A DNA stretch of 64,000 nt from Castellaniella sp049673105 (GCF_049673105.1 NZ_JBATXG010000011.1:1-64000); one strand, 5' to 3'. Shown: positions 7,352-16,386, numbered from the stretch's first letter. Notes: generated by a model from the sequence alone, not told the origin. Numbers and translations: made by a program.

Positions 7352-10038
7352 GAAGGATCCTTGGGGGAAGAGTCGGCTTCGGGCGCAACATCGCCCGTCG
7401 GCGTATCGCCTGCCTGGCCTTCTGCGTGACCGTCGGCGTCGTCGGCAGACGCATCGCTTTCGTCATCCATATCGCTTTCGGCCACGCGACGCACCCCGAT
7501 CAGGCTGCTGTCCTCGTCCACATTAATCAGCGTCACCCCTTGGGTGGCCCGACCCATCTCGCGGATTTCCGAGACCCGGGTGCGCACCAGCACACCGCTG
7601 GTGGTGATCAGCATGATTTCGTCTTCGGGCTGCACCAGCACGGCGCTGACGACCTTGCCGTTGCGCGCCGAGGTCTGAATGGCGATCATGCCCTTGGTAC
7701 CGCGTCCGTGACGGGTGTATTCGACGATGGACGTACGCTTGCCATAGCCGTTTTCGGTGGCGGTCAGCACGCTTTGCGTTTCGTCCTCGGCCACCAGCAA
7801 GGCGATGACGGACTGGCCTTCTTCCAGGAACATGCCCCGCACGCCGCGCGCCGTACGGCCCATCGGACGCACGTCGTTCTCGTCGAAACGCACGGCCTTG
7901 CCGGCGTCGGAGAACAGCATGACGTCATGCTTGCCGTCGGTCAGTTCAGCGCCGATCAGGAAATCGCCTTCGTCCAGGCCGACGGCAATGATGCCGGCCT
8001 TGCGGGGATTGGAGAAGTCCGACAGCGGGGTCTTTTTAACCGTGCCGCGCGACGTCGCCATGAAGATGTAATGATCGTCGCTGAAAGCCTTGACCGGGAG
8101 CACGGCGGTAATGTTTTCGCCATCGACCAGCGGGAACATATTGACGATGGGACGGCCACGCGAATTGCGCGATCCCTGCGGGACTTCCCAGACCTTCAGC
8201 CAATAGACCCGGCCACGATCCGAGAAACACAGCAGGAAATCGTGCGTATTAGCGATGAAGAGCTGGTCGACCCAGTCGTCTTCTTTCATGGTGGTGGCCT
8301 GCTTGCCGCGACCGCCGCGTTTCTGCGCCCGGTATTCCGACAAGGGCTGGCTCTTGATGTAGCCGCTGCGCGACAAGGTCACCACCATATCCATGGGAGT
8401 GATCAGGTCTTCGGTTTCGAGTTCGGTAGCGTTGAATTCGATTTCGGAACGGCGGGAGTCGCTGCCCGGGGCAGAGAATTCCGCACGGATCGACTGCAGT
8501 TCGTCACCAATGATGGCCGTCACACGCTCTGGCTTGGACAAAATATCCAGCAGATCGGCGATCGTATCCATGATCTCGCGGTATTCGCCGACGATCTTGT
8601 CCTGCTCCAGCCCCGTCAGGCGCTGCAACCGCATGTTCAGGATTTCCTGGGCTTGAACCTCGGACAGGTTGTACTGACCATCGGCCTGCAGTCCGAAGCG
8701 GGGTTCCAGCCCATCGGGACGATAGGCGGCCCGCCCGCCGGACGCCACATTGCCATCCGCGCGCGCTAGCATTTCCCGCACCAGAGACGAATCCCAGCTG
8801 CGATCCATCAGGGCCTGGCGCGCCACCGGCGGCGTGGGGGCCGCTTTGATGATGGCGATGAAATCATCGATATTCGCCAATGCCACGGCCAGGCCTTCCA
8901 GCACATGGCCGCGCTCGCGGGCCTTGCGCAGCTGGAAGATCGTGCGGCGGGTGACGACTTCGCGGCGATGCTGCAGGAAATACTGCACCATCTGTTTCAG
9001 GTTCAGCAGGCGCGGCTGGCCGTCGACCAGCGCCACCATGTTCATGCCGAAGGTTTCCTGCAACTGGGTGTTCTTGTACAGATTGTTGAGGACGACCTCG
9101 GGCACTTCACCGCGTTTGAGTTCGATGACCAGACGCATGCCGTCCTTGTCCGATTCGTCGCGGATGTCGGAAATGCCCTCGATCTTCTTTTCATTGACCA
9201 GTTCGGCGATGCGTTCCTGCAGGGATTTTTTGTTCACCTGATAGGGGATCGCATCGACGACGATGGCCTGGCGATTGCCGTGCGGCAGGTCTTCGAAGTG
9301 AGCCTTGGCGCGCATGATGACGCGTCCGCGCCCGGTGCGGTAGCCTTCGCGCACCCCCGACATGCCGTAAATGATGCCGCCCGTGGGGAAATCCGGCGCC
9401 GGAATGCGCTCGATCAACTCATCGATGGTGCAATCGGGGTTGCGCAGGCAATACAGGCAGCCCTCGACGACTTCGGACAGATTGTGCGGCGGGATATTGG
9501 TGGCCATCCCCACGGCGATCCCGGCGCTGCCGTTGACCAGCAGATTGGGCAGGCGCGAGGGCAGCAGCAGGGGTTCCTGTTCGCTGCCATCGTAGTTAGG
9601 ACCAAAATCGACCGTTTCCTGATCGATGTCGGCCAGCAATTCATGAGCGATCTTCGCCAGACGGACTTCGGTGTAACGCATGGCGGCGGCATTATCGCCA
9701 TCCACGGAGCCGAAGTTACCCTGGCCGTCGACCAGCATGTAGCGCAGCGAAAAATCCTGCGCCATGCGGACGATGGTGTCGTAGACGGCTGAATCACCGT
9801 GCGGGTGATATTTACCGATCACGTCGCCGACGATACGGGCGGACTTTTTATAGGCCCGATTCCAGTCGTTGTTCAATTCGTGCATGGCGAACAGAACGCG
9901 CCGGTGCACGGGCTTGAGGCCATCGCGCACATCAGGCAGGGCACGCCCCACGATCACGCTCATGGCGTAATCCAGATAGCTGCGCCGCATTTCGTCTTCA
10001 AGCGAAATAGGCAGGGTCTCTTTAGCGAAGGATTCCAT
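7348..10038 (-). CDS. gyrA: DNA gyrase subunit A
   Basis: Catalytic breakage-reunion subunit of gyrase, which introduces negative supercoils with GyrB. It is 896 aa. The winged-helix and tower domains occupy roughly residues 1-520 with the catalytic Tyr122 in AAAMRYTE. The C-terminal beta-pinwheel contains the GyrA box region QKRGGRGK near 565. The quinolone-resistance region reads GDSAVYD at 81-87, so Ser83 and Asp87 are the wild-type susceptible residues. The C-terminus ends in an acidic, low-complexity tail of about 45 residues rich in Asp, Glu, Ala and Ser. It is the first gene of the minus-strand supraoperon and overlaps serC by 4 nt. Confidence 0.97.
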   Translation of the reverse strand: MESFAKETLPISLEDEMRRSYLDYAMSVIVGRALPDVRDGLKPVHRRVLFAMHELNNDWNRAYKKSARIVGDVIGKYHPHGDSAVYDTIVRMAQDFSLRYMLVDGQGNFGSVDGDNAAAMRYTEVRLAKIAHELLADIDQETVDFGPNYDGSEQEPLLLPSRLPNLLVNGSAGIAVGMATNIPPHNLSEVVEGCLYCLRNPDCTIDELIERIPAPDFPTGGIIYGMSGVREGYRTGRGRVIMRAKAHFEDLPHGNRQAIVVDAIPYQVNKKSLQERIAELVNEKKIEGISDIRDESDKDGMRLVIELKRGEVPEVVLNNLYKNTQLQETFGMNMVALVDGQPRLLNLKQMVQYFLQHRREVVTRRTIFQLRKARERGHVLEGLAVALANIDDFIAIIKAAPTPPVARQALMDRSWDSSLVREMLARADGNVASGGRAAYRPDGLEPRFGLQADGQYNLSEVQAQEILNMRLQRLTGLEQDKIVGEYREIMDTIADLLDILSKPERVTAIIGDELQSIRAEFSAPGSDSRRSEIEFNATELETEDLITPMDMVVTLSRSGYIKSQPLSEYRAQKRGGRGKQATTMKEDDWVDQLFIANTHDFLLCFSDRGRVYWLKVWEVPQGSRNSRGRPIVNMFPLVDGENITAVLPVKAFSDDHYIFMATSRGTVKKTPLSDFSNPRKAGIIAVGLDEGDFLIGAELTDGKHDVMLFSDAGKAVRFDENDVRPMGRTARGVRGMFLEEGQSVIALLVAEDETQSVLTATENGYGKRTSIVEYTRHGRGTKGMIAIQTSARNGKVVSAVLVQPEDEIMLITTSGVLVRTRVSEIREMGRATQGVTLINVDEDSSLIGVRRVAESDMDDESDASADDADGHAEGQAGDTPTGDVAPEADSSPKDPS

Positions 10039-10410
10039 GTGTATGTCCGAAACCGATAGGCGTCAAACCGCCGGGAGGCAATCGGTGATTCTATCATCCA
10101 CCTCAGGACACCATCGGTGCGGGCAAGCGATGCGGGCGCTCGTCCGAGTCCGGCTGGAAAAGGCCCAGCGTTGCAAAAAGCCCACAACCAGGGGGTCGGT
10201 CCCGGATAAATTGCCCTCAGAGTACCGGACGGGGCGTTCAATACTTAACCCGATCAGGGAAAATGCCTTAAGATTTCGGCTAACACGCACCAAGCCCAGC
10301 GCAATTGACAGTTTTCCAACTAGACATTGCTATACTGGAAATGTTCTTTCGAGATGCGGCGGGGGTTCGCTGCGGTCACTTTCAAGCATCATGCTCAAAC
10401 GAGGAGAAAC
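10039..10410. other. divergent gyrA / ompA control region, no gene
   Basis: These 372 bp lie between the divergent starts of gyrA and ompA and hold no plausible coding sequence; the open frames across it lack family features and start sites. The ompA-proximal third carries the promoter listed separately. The gyrA-proximal part contains a TAGAAT-like box on the minus strand around 10090-10095, but no convincing -35 partner, so I do not call a gyrA promoter. The supraoperon promoter is expected here. Confidence 0.6.
10305..10336 (+). promoter_or_regulatory. candidate ompA sigma-70 promoter with extended -10
   Basis: A perfect TTGACA lies at 10305-10310 and an extended -10 (TG-C-TATACT) at 10328-10336. 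The spacing of 20 bp is longer than the optimal 17, so the extended -10 probably carries most of the activity. Transcription would start near 10343 and give a leader of about 68 nt before the ompA ATG, with GAGGAG just upstream of it. Confidence 0.55.
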
Positions 10411-10980
10411 ATGAATAAACCCTCCAAAATCGCTATTGGACTCGCCATTGCTGCCATGGCTGCCATGGGTACTGCGTCGGCTTCCGACAACTGGACCAAC
10501 GTTGATGGCCATGTCTGGAAGAATGCCAGCGGTGAACAATGCTGGCGCGATGCGTTCTGGACGCCCGCCACCGCTGCCGAAGGCTGCGGCAAGCCCGTCG
10601 CCGAAGCGCCTGTCGTCGCCCCGACCGCCAGCAAGGTTGTCCTGAACGCCGATACGTTCTTCGACTTCGACAAGTCCACCATCAAGCCCGAAGGCAAGCA
10701 AGTTCTGGATCAGGTCGCCCAACAAGCCGGCACCATCAATCTGGAAACCATCATTGCTGTCGGCCACACCGATTCCATCGGTACCGAAGCCTACAACCAG
10801 AAACTGTCCGAGCGCCGTGCCAATTCGGTCAAGCAGTATCTGGTCAGCAAGGGTGTTGCTGCTGATCGTATCTACGCCGAAGGCAAGGGCGAACTGCAAC
10901 CGGTCGCGTCCAACAAGACGCGCGAAGGTCGCGCCCAGAACCGCCGCGTGGAAATCGAAATCGTCGGTACCCGCAAGTAA
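10411..10980 (+). CDS. ompA: OmpA family outer membrane protein (peptidoglycan-binding, no barrel)
   Basis: A 189-aa exported protein. Residues 1-24 form a signal peptide ending ASA. There is no beta-barrel: a short segment of about 50 residues with two cysteines and several tryptophans (near residues 33-55) is followed by the OmpA C-terminal domain (about 75-185). That domain has the peptidoglycan-binding signatures FFDFDKSTIKP, GHTDSIGTEAYNQKLSERRA and NRRVEI, with Asp and Arg ligands for diaminopimelate present. The layout matches the compact OmpA of Bordetella. The ATG at 10411 follows GAGGAG by 6 nt. It is monocistronic, with hairpins downstream. Confidence 0.92.
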   Translation: MNKPSKIAIGLAIAAMAAMGTASASDNWTNVDGHVWKNASGEQCWRDAFWTPATAAEGCGKPVAEAPVVAPTASKVVLNADTFFDFDKSTIKPEGKQVLDQVAQQAGTINLETIIAVGHTDSIGTEAYNQKLSERRANSVKQYLVSKGVAADRIYAEGKGELQPVASNKTREGRAQNRRVEIEIVGTRK

Positions 10981-10999
10981 TTCTGCAGGCCGTACGAGC

Positions 11000-11052
11000 C
11001 ATCGCGCCCCAGGCGCGATGGCGCCTCAAGGCTCCGCGCATGCGGAGCCTTG
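11000..11052 (+). terminator. tandem stem-loops after ompA
   Basis: Two perfect hairpins follow the ompA stop: a 9-bp stem at 11000-11008/11012-11020 with loop CCA, and an 11-bp stem at 11027-11037/11042-11052 with loop GCAT. The second is followed by TTCATTTC, a weak U-tract. They end 22 bp before the ubiG start, so they should terminate or attenuate ompA transcription ahead of ubiG-gph and protect the ompA mRNA 3' end. Confidence 0.7.
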
Positions 11053-11074
11053 TTCATTTCTGGAACCCGAATTC

Positions 11075-11782
11075 ATGCAAACCACCAACGCCGATCCCGC
11101 CGAGCTCGACAAATTCAGTGCCCTGGCTTCCAATTGGTGGGATCCCCAAGGCGACCTGAAGACGCTGCACGACATCAACCCCCTGCGACTGGACTGGATC
11201 CGCACCCAGGCAGGCGCACTGAAAGGGCTGCGGGTGCTGGACATCGGTTGCGGCGGCGGTCTGCTGACCGAAGCCATGGCAGCCGAAGGCGCTCAGGTCA
11301 CCGGTATCGATCTGGCCAAGGCGTCATTGCAAGTCGCCCGCCTGCATGGCCACGAATCGGGCGTGCACGTGCAATATGAATGTGTCAGCGCCGAAGACTA
11401 CGCAGAGCAGCAGCCCGGACAATTCGATCTGGTGACCTGCATGGAATTGCTGGAACACGTGCCGGACCCGGCTGCCATCGTGCAGGCTGCCGCCCGCCTG
11501 GTCCGCCCCGGCGGATTGGTCTGCTTTTCAACATTGAATCGCAATCCGAAATCTTTTCTGCTGGCGATCGTGGCGGCCGAATACCTGTTGCGCATGGTGC
11601 CAAAAGGCACTCATAGCTACGATCACTTCATCACGCCCAGCGAACTGGCTGCCGCCGCCCGCGCGGCAGGCCTGGAAACCAGCGCGCTCAGCGGCCTGGA
11701 ATACCTGCCGATCACCCGGCAGTACCGCCTGTCCCCAGATACGGGGGTGAATTATTTCATGGCGGCGCGCCGCCCGGAATGA
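11075..11782 (+). CDS. ubiG: bifunctional ubiquinone O-methyltransferase
   Basis: Methylates the two ring hydroxyls in ubiquinone synthesis using S-adenosylmethionine. It is 235 aa with the full class I methyltransferase core: LRVLDIGCGGGLLTEAMA near residues 50-67, the GIDLAKAS acidic loop, and VTCMELLEHVPDP. The N-terminal DKFSALASNWWDPQGDLKTLH segment is typical of UbiG. The frame is open further upstream into the ompA end, but the ATG at 11075 gives the family N-terminus. It overlaps gph by 4 nt (ATGA), a common ubiG-gph pairing in this group. Confidence 0.95.
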   Translation: MQTTNADPAELDKFSALASNWWDPQGDLKTLHDINPLRLDWIRTQAGALKGLRVLDIGCGGGLLTEAMAAEGAQVTGIDLAKASLQVARLHGHESGVHVQYECVSAEDYAEQQPGQFDLVTCMELLEHVPDPAAIVQAAARLVRPGGLVCFSTLNRNPKSFLLAIVAAEYLLRMVPKGTHSYDHFITPSELAAAARAAGLETSALSGLEYLPITRQYRLSPDTGVNYFMAARRPE

Positions 11783-12474
11783 ACCTCATGCAGCCTTGTC
11801 TCGTTCTCTTTGACTTTGACGGCACGTTAGCCGATACGGCGCCCGATCTGGCCGCCGCCGCCAACCGTCAACGCAGTTACCGGGGGCTGGATCCCCTGCC
11901 CTACGAAGCCCTGCGCCCGTACGCCTCGCATGGGGCGCGCGGTCTGCTGAAGGCCGCGCTGGATCTGGACCCAGGCAGCGAGGAATACGAACGCAGCCGC
12001 CAACAATTCCTGCAGGACTATGCGCAGGACATGCTGACGCACACCCGATTGTTTTCCGGCATAGACGCTTTGCTGGATCAACTGGCCGATGCCTCGGTGG
12101 GCTGGGGCATCGTGACCAACAAGGTGGAATCCCTGGCCTTGCCGATCGTGCGTCACCTGGGGCTGGAACCCCGCTGTCGCGTAACGGTGGGCGGCGACAC
12201 GACCCCCCATGCCAAGCCGCACCCCGAACCCCTGCTGCATGCGGCCCGACAGGCGGGCTTCACCCCGGACCAATGCCTGTACGTGGGCGATGACGAGCGC
12301 GACATCGTGGCGGGCAAGGCCGCCGGCATGGCGACCGTGGTCGCCGCTTATGGCTACTGCTCGCTGGACGATCCGAACCGCTGGCAGGCGGACGCTATCG
12401 CCCGCCAGCCGGCAGATCTGTGGCCCATCATTCAGCGCTGGGCGCAGCAGCGCGAGCCGAACCCGCTGCCGTAA
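11779..12474 (+). CDS. gph: phosphoglycolate phosphatase (HAD family)
   Basis: Hydrolyses 2-phosphoglycolate, a product of DNA end repair. It is 231 aa, with HAD motif I DFDGTLADT near residues 11-19, motif II VTNK, motif III lysine in HAKPHPEPL and motif IV YVGDDERDI. It is translationally coupled to ubiG. In this group the UbiG-linked enzyme has also been annotated as an N-acetylmuramic acid 6-phosphate phosphatase (MupP-like), so the exact substrate is not settled by sequence. Its last 47 bp overlap the convergent sstT gene. Confidence 0.9.
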   Translation: MNLMQPCLVLFDFDGTLADTAPDLAAAANRQRSYRGLDPLPYEALRPYASHGARGLLKAALDLDPGSEEYERSRQQFLQDYAQDMLTHTRLFSGIDALLDQLADASVGWGIVTNKVESLALPIVRHLGLEPRCRVTVGGDTTPHAKPHPEPLLHAARQAGFTPDQCLYVGDDERDIVAGKAAGMATVVAAYGYCSLDDPNRWQADAIARQPADLWPIIQRWAQQREPNPLP

Positions 12475-13663
12475 ACAGCACGTCGGTCGAGGAATTCAGG
12501 GCGGTTTCCGCCGAATCCTGCAGCACGCCGATAATGAAGCCTACCCCGACGACCTGCATCGCCAGGTCGTTGGAAATGCCGAACAGACTGCACGCCACCG
12601 GAATCAGCAGCAAGGACCCGCCGGCCACGCCCGATGCACCGCAGGCGCAGACCGCCGCCACAATGCTTAGCAACAAGGCGGTGAACAGGTCCACAGGCAC
12701 CCCCAGCGTATTCACGGCGGCCAGCGTCAGCACCGTGATGGTGATGGCCGCGCCGGCCATATTGATCGTGGCGCCCAGGGGAATCGAGACCGAATAGGTG
12801 TCTTTCTCCAGACCCAGCTTTTCACACAGCGCCATATTGACCGGAATATTGGCGGCGGAACTGCGGGTAAAGAACGCCGTCACCCCCGATTCACGCAGGC
12901 AGGTCAGCACCAGGGGATAGGGATTGGCGCGAATCCGCCAGAATACGATCAGGGGATTGACCACCAGCGCCACGAAGATCATGCAACCCAGCAGCAGGGC
13001 CAGCAGACGAGCATAATCCAGCAAGGCGCCGAACCCGGTATCGGCAATCGTGGCGGACACCAGGCCGAAGATCCCGAGGGGGGCCATGCGGATCACGACG
13101 CGCACGATAAAGGACAGCCCCAAGGACAGGTCGGCCATGATGTTCTTGGTGGTCCCATGTGCATGGCGCAAGGCGATGCCCAAGCCTACCGCCCAGGCCA
13201 GAATGCCGATGTAATTTGCTTCCAGCAGAGCATGCACCGGATTGTCCACCACGCTGAACAAGAGATTGCGCAAGACCTCGATCACGCCGCTGGGCGGCGA
13301 CAAGGTGGCATCTCCCTGTTGCAGCTGAATGGTCAGGGGGAACAGGAAGCTGGCGACCACCGCCACCAGCGCCGCCGCAAACGTGCCCACCAGATACAAG
13401 CCCAGGATCGGCCCCAGCCGCGTCTGGGCGCCCTGTTTATGATTGGCGATAGAGGCAGCCACCAGAACGAACACCAGCAACGGGGCGACGGCCTTCAAGG
13501 CCGACACGAACAAGCCGCCCAGCAGGCCGACAGCCTGCGCGGTATCGGGGGAGACATAAGCCAACAGCACACCGGCGATCAGGCCGATGAGGATCTGCGT
13601 CACAAGGCTGCCATTGCTGACGAACTGCAGCAGCGGATTGGGTTTGAGGGCGGTAGACGCCAT
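12428..13663 (-). CDS. sstT: serine/threonine:sodium symporter
   Basis: An inner-membrane DAACS-family carrier importing serine and threonine with Na+. It is 411 aa from the ATG at 13661-13663; this start is preferred over the further-upstream one because GGAG lies 7 nt before it and the N-terminus then matches SstT. Several hydrophobic segments are visible, with the SRSSAANIPVN-like hairpin (TRSSAANIPVNMALCE) and SIPLGATINMAGAAI, which carry the substrate and sodium sites. The 3' end overlaps gph tail-to-tail by 47 bp. It appears to be monocistronic. Confidence 0.93.
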   Translation of the reverse strand: MASTALKPNPLLQFVSNGSLVTQILIGLIAGVLLAYVSPDTAQAVGLLGGLFVSALKAVAPLLVFVLVAASIANHKQGAQTRLGPILGLYLVGTFAAALVAVVASFLFPLTIQLQQGDATLSPPSGVIEVLRNLLFSVVDNPVHALLEANYIGILAWAVGLGIALRHAHGTTKNIMADLSLGLSFIVRVVIRMAPLGIFGLVSATIADTGFGALLDYARLLALLLGCMIFVALVVNPLIVFWRIRANPYPLVLTCLRESGVTAFFTRSSAANIPVNMALCEKLGLEKDTYSVSIPLGATINMAGAAITITVLTLAAVNTLGVPVDLFTALLLSIVAAVCACGASGVAGGSLLLIPVACSLFGISNDLAMQVVGVGFIIGVLQDSAETALNSSTDVLFTAAGSARAAAPSAE

Positions 13664-13870
13664 GACGGTACTCCAGGATGAACCACTGGCCACGGGCCAG
13701 GAAGATCAACCATGTACCTGCTCTGCCCACATCACCCCGCCCCGGAAAACCGGCAGGAGGCTGCGCCAATAAGAAATGGCCGCCATTCTAACATCCGGCC
13801 ACCCTGGCCCCATGAGCCGATACAATTCATCATCCGCCGCATCCGGTCGATCACTACTGAAAGGAATTTC

Positions 13871-14860
13871 ATGGCTTCATCCCCCATCCGCATCGGCATC
13901 GCCGGCTATGGCAATCTGGGCCGCGGCGCGCAAGCAGCCATCGCCCGCCATGCCGACATGCAGTTGGTCGGCGTCTTCACGCGCCGCGATCCCGGATCCC
14001 TGGTGCTGGACGATCCGTCGGTGCCGGTCTGGTCGCTGGACAGCGCAGCAGCACGCCGCGACGACATCGATGTCCTGATTCTGTGCGGCGGGTCCAAGGA
14101 CGATCTGCCGGTGCAAGGCCCGGAACTGGCCCAATGGTTCACCACCGTGGACAGCTATGACACCCATGCCCGCATCCCCCAGTATTTCCAGGCGGTCGAT
14201 CACGTAGCGCGCGCGCATGGCAATCTGTCCATCCTGGCCGTCGGCTGGGATCCCGGCCTGTTCTCCATCAACCGCCTGATGGGCGAGGCCATTCTGCCCG
14301 AGGGCGACACCTATACGTTCTGGGGCAAGGGCCTAAGCCAAGGCCATTCTGACGCCATCCGCCACGTGCCGGGCGTGGCCGCAGGGGTGCAATACACCAT
14401 CCCGGCGCAGGACGCGATCGAACGGGTACGTTCCGGCCACCGACCGACCCTGAGCACGCGTGAAAAACACACGCGCACCTGCTATGTCGTGCTGCAGGAC
14501 GGCGCCGATGCGCAACAGGTGGAACAGGCCATCGTAACCATGCCGGACTATTTTGCCGACTACGACACCACCGTGCATTTCATCGATGCAGATACGCTGC
14601 AGCGCGAGCACGCCGGCATGCCGCACGGGGGCTTTGTCATCCGCAGCGGCCAATCGGGCCGGGATGATCAGCAGGTGATGGAATATTCCCTGAAACTGGC
14701 CAGCAATCCCGGTTTCACATCCAGCGTGCTGGTCGCCTATGCGCGGGCCGCCTGGCGTATGAAATCCGCCGGAGAAAGCGGCGCCCGCACGGTCTTTGAC
14801 GTGGCCCCCGGCCTGCTGTCCCCCAAATCTGCGGCGGACCTGCGCCGCGAACTTCTATAG
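13871..14860 (+). CDS. ddh: meso-diaminopimelate D-dehydrogenase
   Basis: A one-step NADPH-dependent route to meso-diaminopimelate from tetrahydrodipicolinate, for lysine and peptidoglycan. It is 329 aa. The Rossmann motif GIAGYGNLGRGA is near residues 9-20. VGWDPGLFSINR, FWGKGLSQGHSDAIRHVPGV and the C-terminal DVAPGLLSP are signatures of the Ddh family and include substrate contacts. AAAGGA precedes the ATG by 6 nt. The enzyme is scattered in bacteria, and most proteobacteria use the succinylase route (dapDCEF), so this may be an accessory branch. A DUF924 gene follows after 11 bp on the same strand. Confidence 0.93.
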   Translation: MASSPIRIGIAGYGNLGRGAQAAIARHADMQLVGVFTRRDPGSLVLDDPSVPVWSLDSAAARRDDIDVLILCGGSKDDLPVQGPELAQWFTTVDSYDTHARIPQYFQAVDHVARAHGNLSILAVGWDPGLFSINRLMGEAILPEGDTYTFWGKGLSQGHSDAIRHVPGVAAGVQYTIPAQDAIERVRSGHRPTLSTREKHTRTCYVVLQDGADAQQVEQAIVTMPDYFADYDTTVHFIDADTLQREHAGMPHGGFVIRSGQSGRDDQQVMEYSLKLASNPGFTSSVLVAYARAAWRMKSAGESGARTVFDVAPGLLSPKSAADLRRELL

Positions 14861-14871
14861 GCAAAACTGTC

Positions 14872-15435
14872 ATGACGACTTCCCGCCACTCTCCGACCGC
14901 CCTCGCGCCAACTGCCCAGGCCATGATCGATTTCTGGCGGGAAGCCGGGCCAGCGAAATGGTTCGCCAAAGATGCGGCATTCGATGCCGCCTTCCGCAGC
15001 CGTTTCTACGACGCCCATTACGCAGCAGCGCGCCAGGAACTGGAAGACTGGTTGCAGCAGCCCGAATCCGCCCTGGCGCTGATCCTGCTGCTGGACCAGT
15101 ATCCGCGCAATGCCTTTCGCGACACGGGCCATATGTTCGCCACCGACGGGCTGGCGCTGGCTTATGCGCGCCGCAGCCTGGGCTTTCTGGACCAGCTCGA
15201 ACCCTCCCTGCGCAATTTCATCTGCCTGCCCTTCATGCATTCCGAAGACCTGGCCGTCCAGCGCGAAGCCTTGATTTTGTATCACCAGCATGCGCCTGAT
15301 TCCATGCCTTGGGCGAAGATGCATTACGACATCATTATCCGATTCGGTCGGTTTCCCCACCGCAATGCCGCGCTAGGCCGCATCACCAGCGCCGAAGAAC
15401 AGGCCTTTCTGGATTCCGGGGGATTCTCTGGGTAA
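14872..15435 (+). CDS. DUF924 family protein
   Basis: A 187-aa soluble protein of the DUF924 family, whose function is unknown. Family features seen are the LLLDQYPRNAFRDTGHMFATD segment (residues 63-83), LPFMHSEDL near 119-127 and the C-terminal GRFPHRNAALGR. The domain is helical and resembles a TPR-like fold. It follows ddh after 11 bp with no terminator, so the two are probably co-transcribed, but no functional link is known to me. Confidence 0.85.
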   Translation: MTTSRHSPTALAPTAQAMIDFWREAGPAKWFAKDAAFDAAFRSRFYDAHYAAARQELEDWLQQPESALALILLLDQYPRNAFRDTGHMFATDGLALAYARRSLGFLDQLEPSLRNFICLPFMHSEDLAVQREALILYHQHAPDSMPWAKMHYDIIIRFGRFPHRNAALGRITSAEEQAFLDSGGFSG

Positions 15436-15459
15436 GGTCAGTCGGCGGCTTGCCACGCA

Positions 15460-16386
15460 TCACGCTGCCCTGCCGATACGCCACTGCGCGTACCAGCCAT
15501 AGCCGCTGAGCAGCACGACGCCCGCCACGACCAACAAGGACCCCAGCAGAAAACCCGGCCCGATGGGCTCGTCCAACAACCAGGCGCCCAGGATCACGCC
15601 AAACAAAGGCGTCAGGAATGAAAAGACGCCCAGGCGCGACGCCAGGTATTTTGTCAGCAGCCAGAACCAGGCCAGATAGCTGAAAAACGCCACGAACACG
15701 ACCTGAAAGGCCAACCCCGCCCAGACCAGCGGCGTGGAATGAAAAGTCGTCTGCCCCATCAGCATCGCCGCCAACAGCAATAACGTCGAACCGCCTGCCA
15801 ACTGGTACATCAGGGTCTGGCTGGCCGGCAGCGACGCCAGCGGTGTCACCCGGACCACAACAGTCGTCGCCCCCCATGCCGCACCGCCAAACAAGGCTAG
15901 CAGATCCCCCCACAGCATGGCGCTGGCCAAGGTCGGCGTATGGTCTCCACGCAGCAGAAAGGCGATCCCCACGCCGACAAACGCTAGAACGACCCCGGCC
16001 CATTGCACTGCGGCCAGGCGTTCCTCGGCCAGTTTCCAGTGCAATCCGATCGCGGCGAAGATCGGCGCCGTATACAGCAAGACAATCACGTGGCCCGCGG
16101 TGGTGAAACGCAGGCTTTCTCCGATCAGGATGAATTCCAGAGCGTACAGGGCGCCGGCGCACAGGCCGGGTTTCCAGAGGGCCAAGGCGCCGCCGATCCG
16201 TTCACGCCGCCAAATCATCGCCACACCGACCAGCAGACCGCCCAGCGCCGTGCGCACGCCAATCTGAAACACAGGGGAAAAGTCCTCGGTCGTGGCCTTG
16301 AGCGCAATCTGCTGCATCGCCCAGATCAGGCACAGCAACAGCATGAGTCCGGACGCCCGGCCATCCATGGGTTGACGGTGTTCCAC
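15460..16386 (-). CDS. EamA/DMT family transporter
   Basis: A 308-aa inner-membrane protein with about ten hydrophobic segments arranged as two EamA repeats of five (roughly residues 12-145 and 155-295). This is the fold of the drug/metabolite transporter superfamily (RhaT/YdcZ/RarD-type exporters). The substrate cannot be read from the sequence. The frame begins with a GTG at 16384-16386 that has GGGGA 8 nt upstream; the first ATG is six codons later (16368) with a poorer ribosome site. It is convergent with the DUF924 gene, 24 bp apart. Confidence 0.85.
   Translation of the reverse strand: MEHRQPMDGRASGLMLLLCLIWAMQQIALKATTEDFSPVFQIGVRTALGGLLVGVAMIWRRERIGGALALWKPGLCAGALYALEFILIGESLRFTTAGHVIVLLYTAPIFAAIGLHWKLAEERLAAVQWAGVVLAFVGVGIAFLLRGDHTPTLASAMLWGDLLALFGGAAWGATTVVVRVTPLASLPASQTLMYQLAGGSTLLLLAAMLMGQTTFHSTPLVWAGLAFQVVFVAFFSYLAWFWLLTKYLASRLGVFSFLTPLFGVILGAWLLDEPIGPGFLLGSLLVVAGVVLLSGYGWYAQWRIGRAA

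Noticed and set aside
10754..11074. Extended N-terminus for ubiG, read from inside the ompA gene.
   Set aside because: The open frame runs through ompA and its hairpins in another frame. UbiG homology begins at the ATG on 11075.
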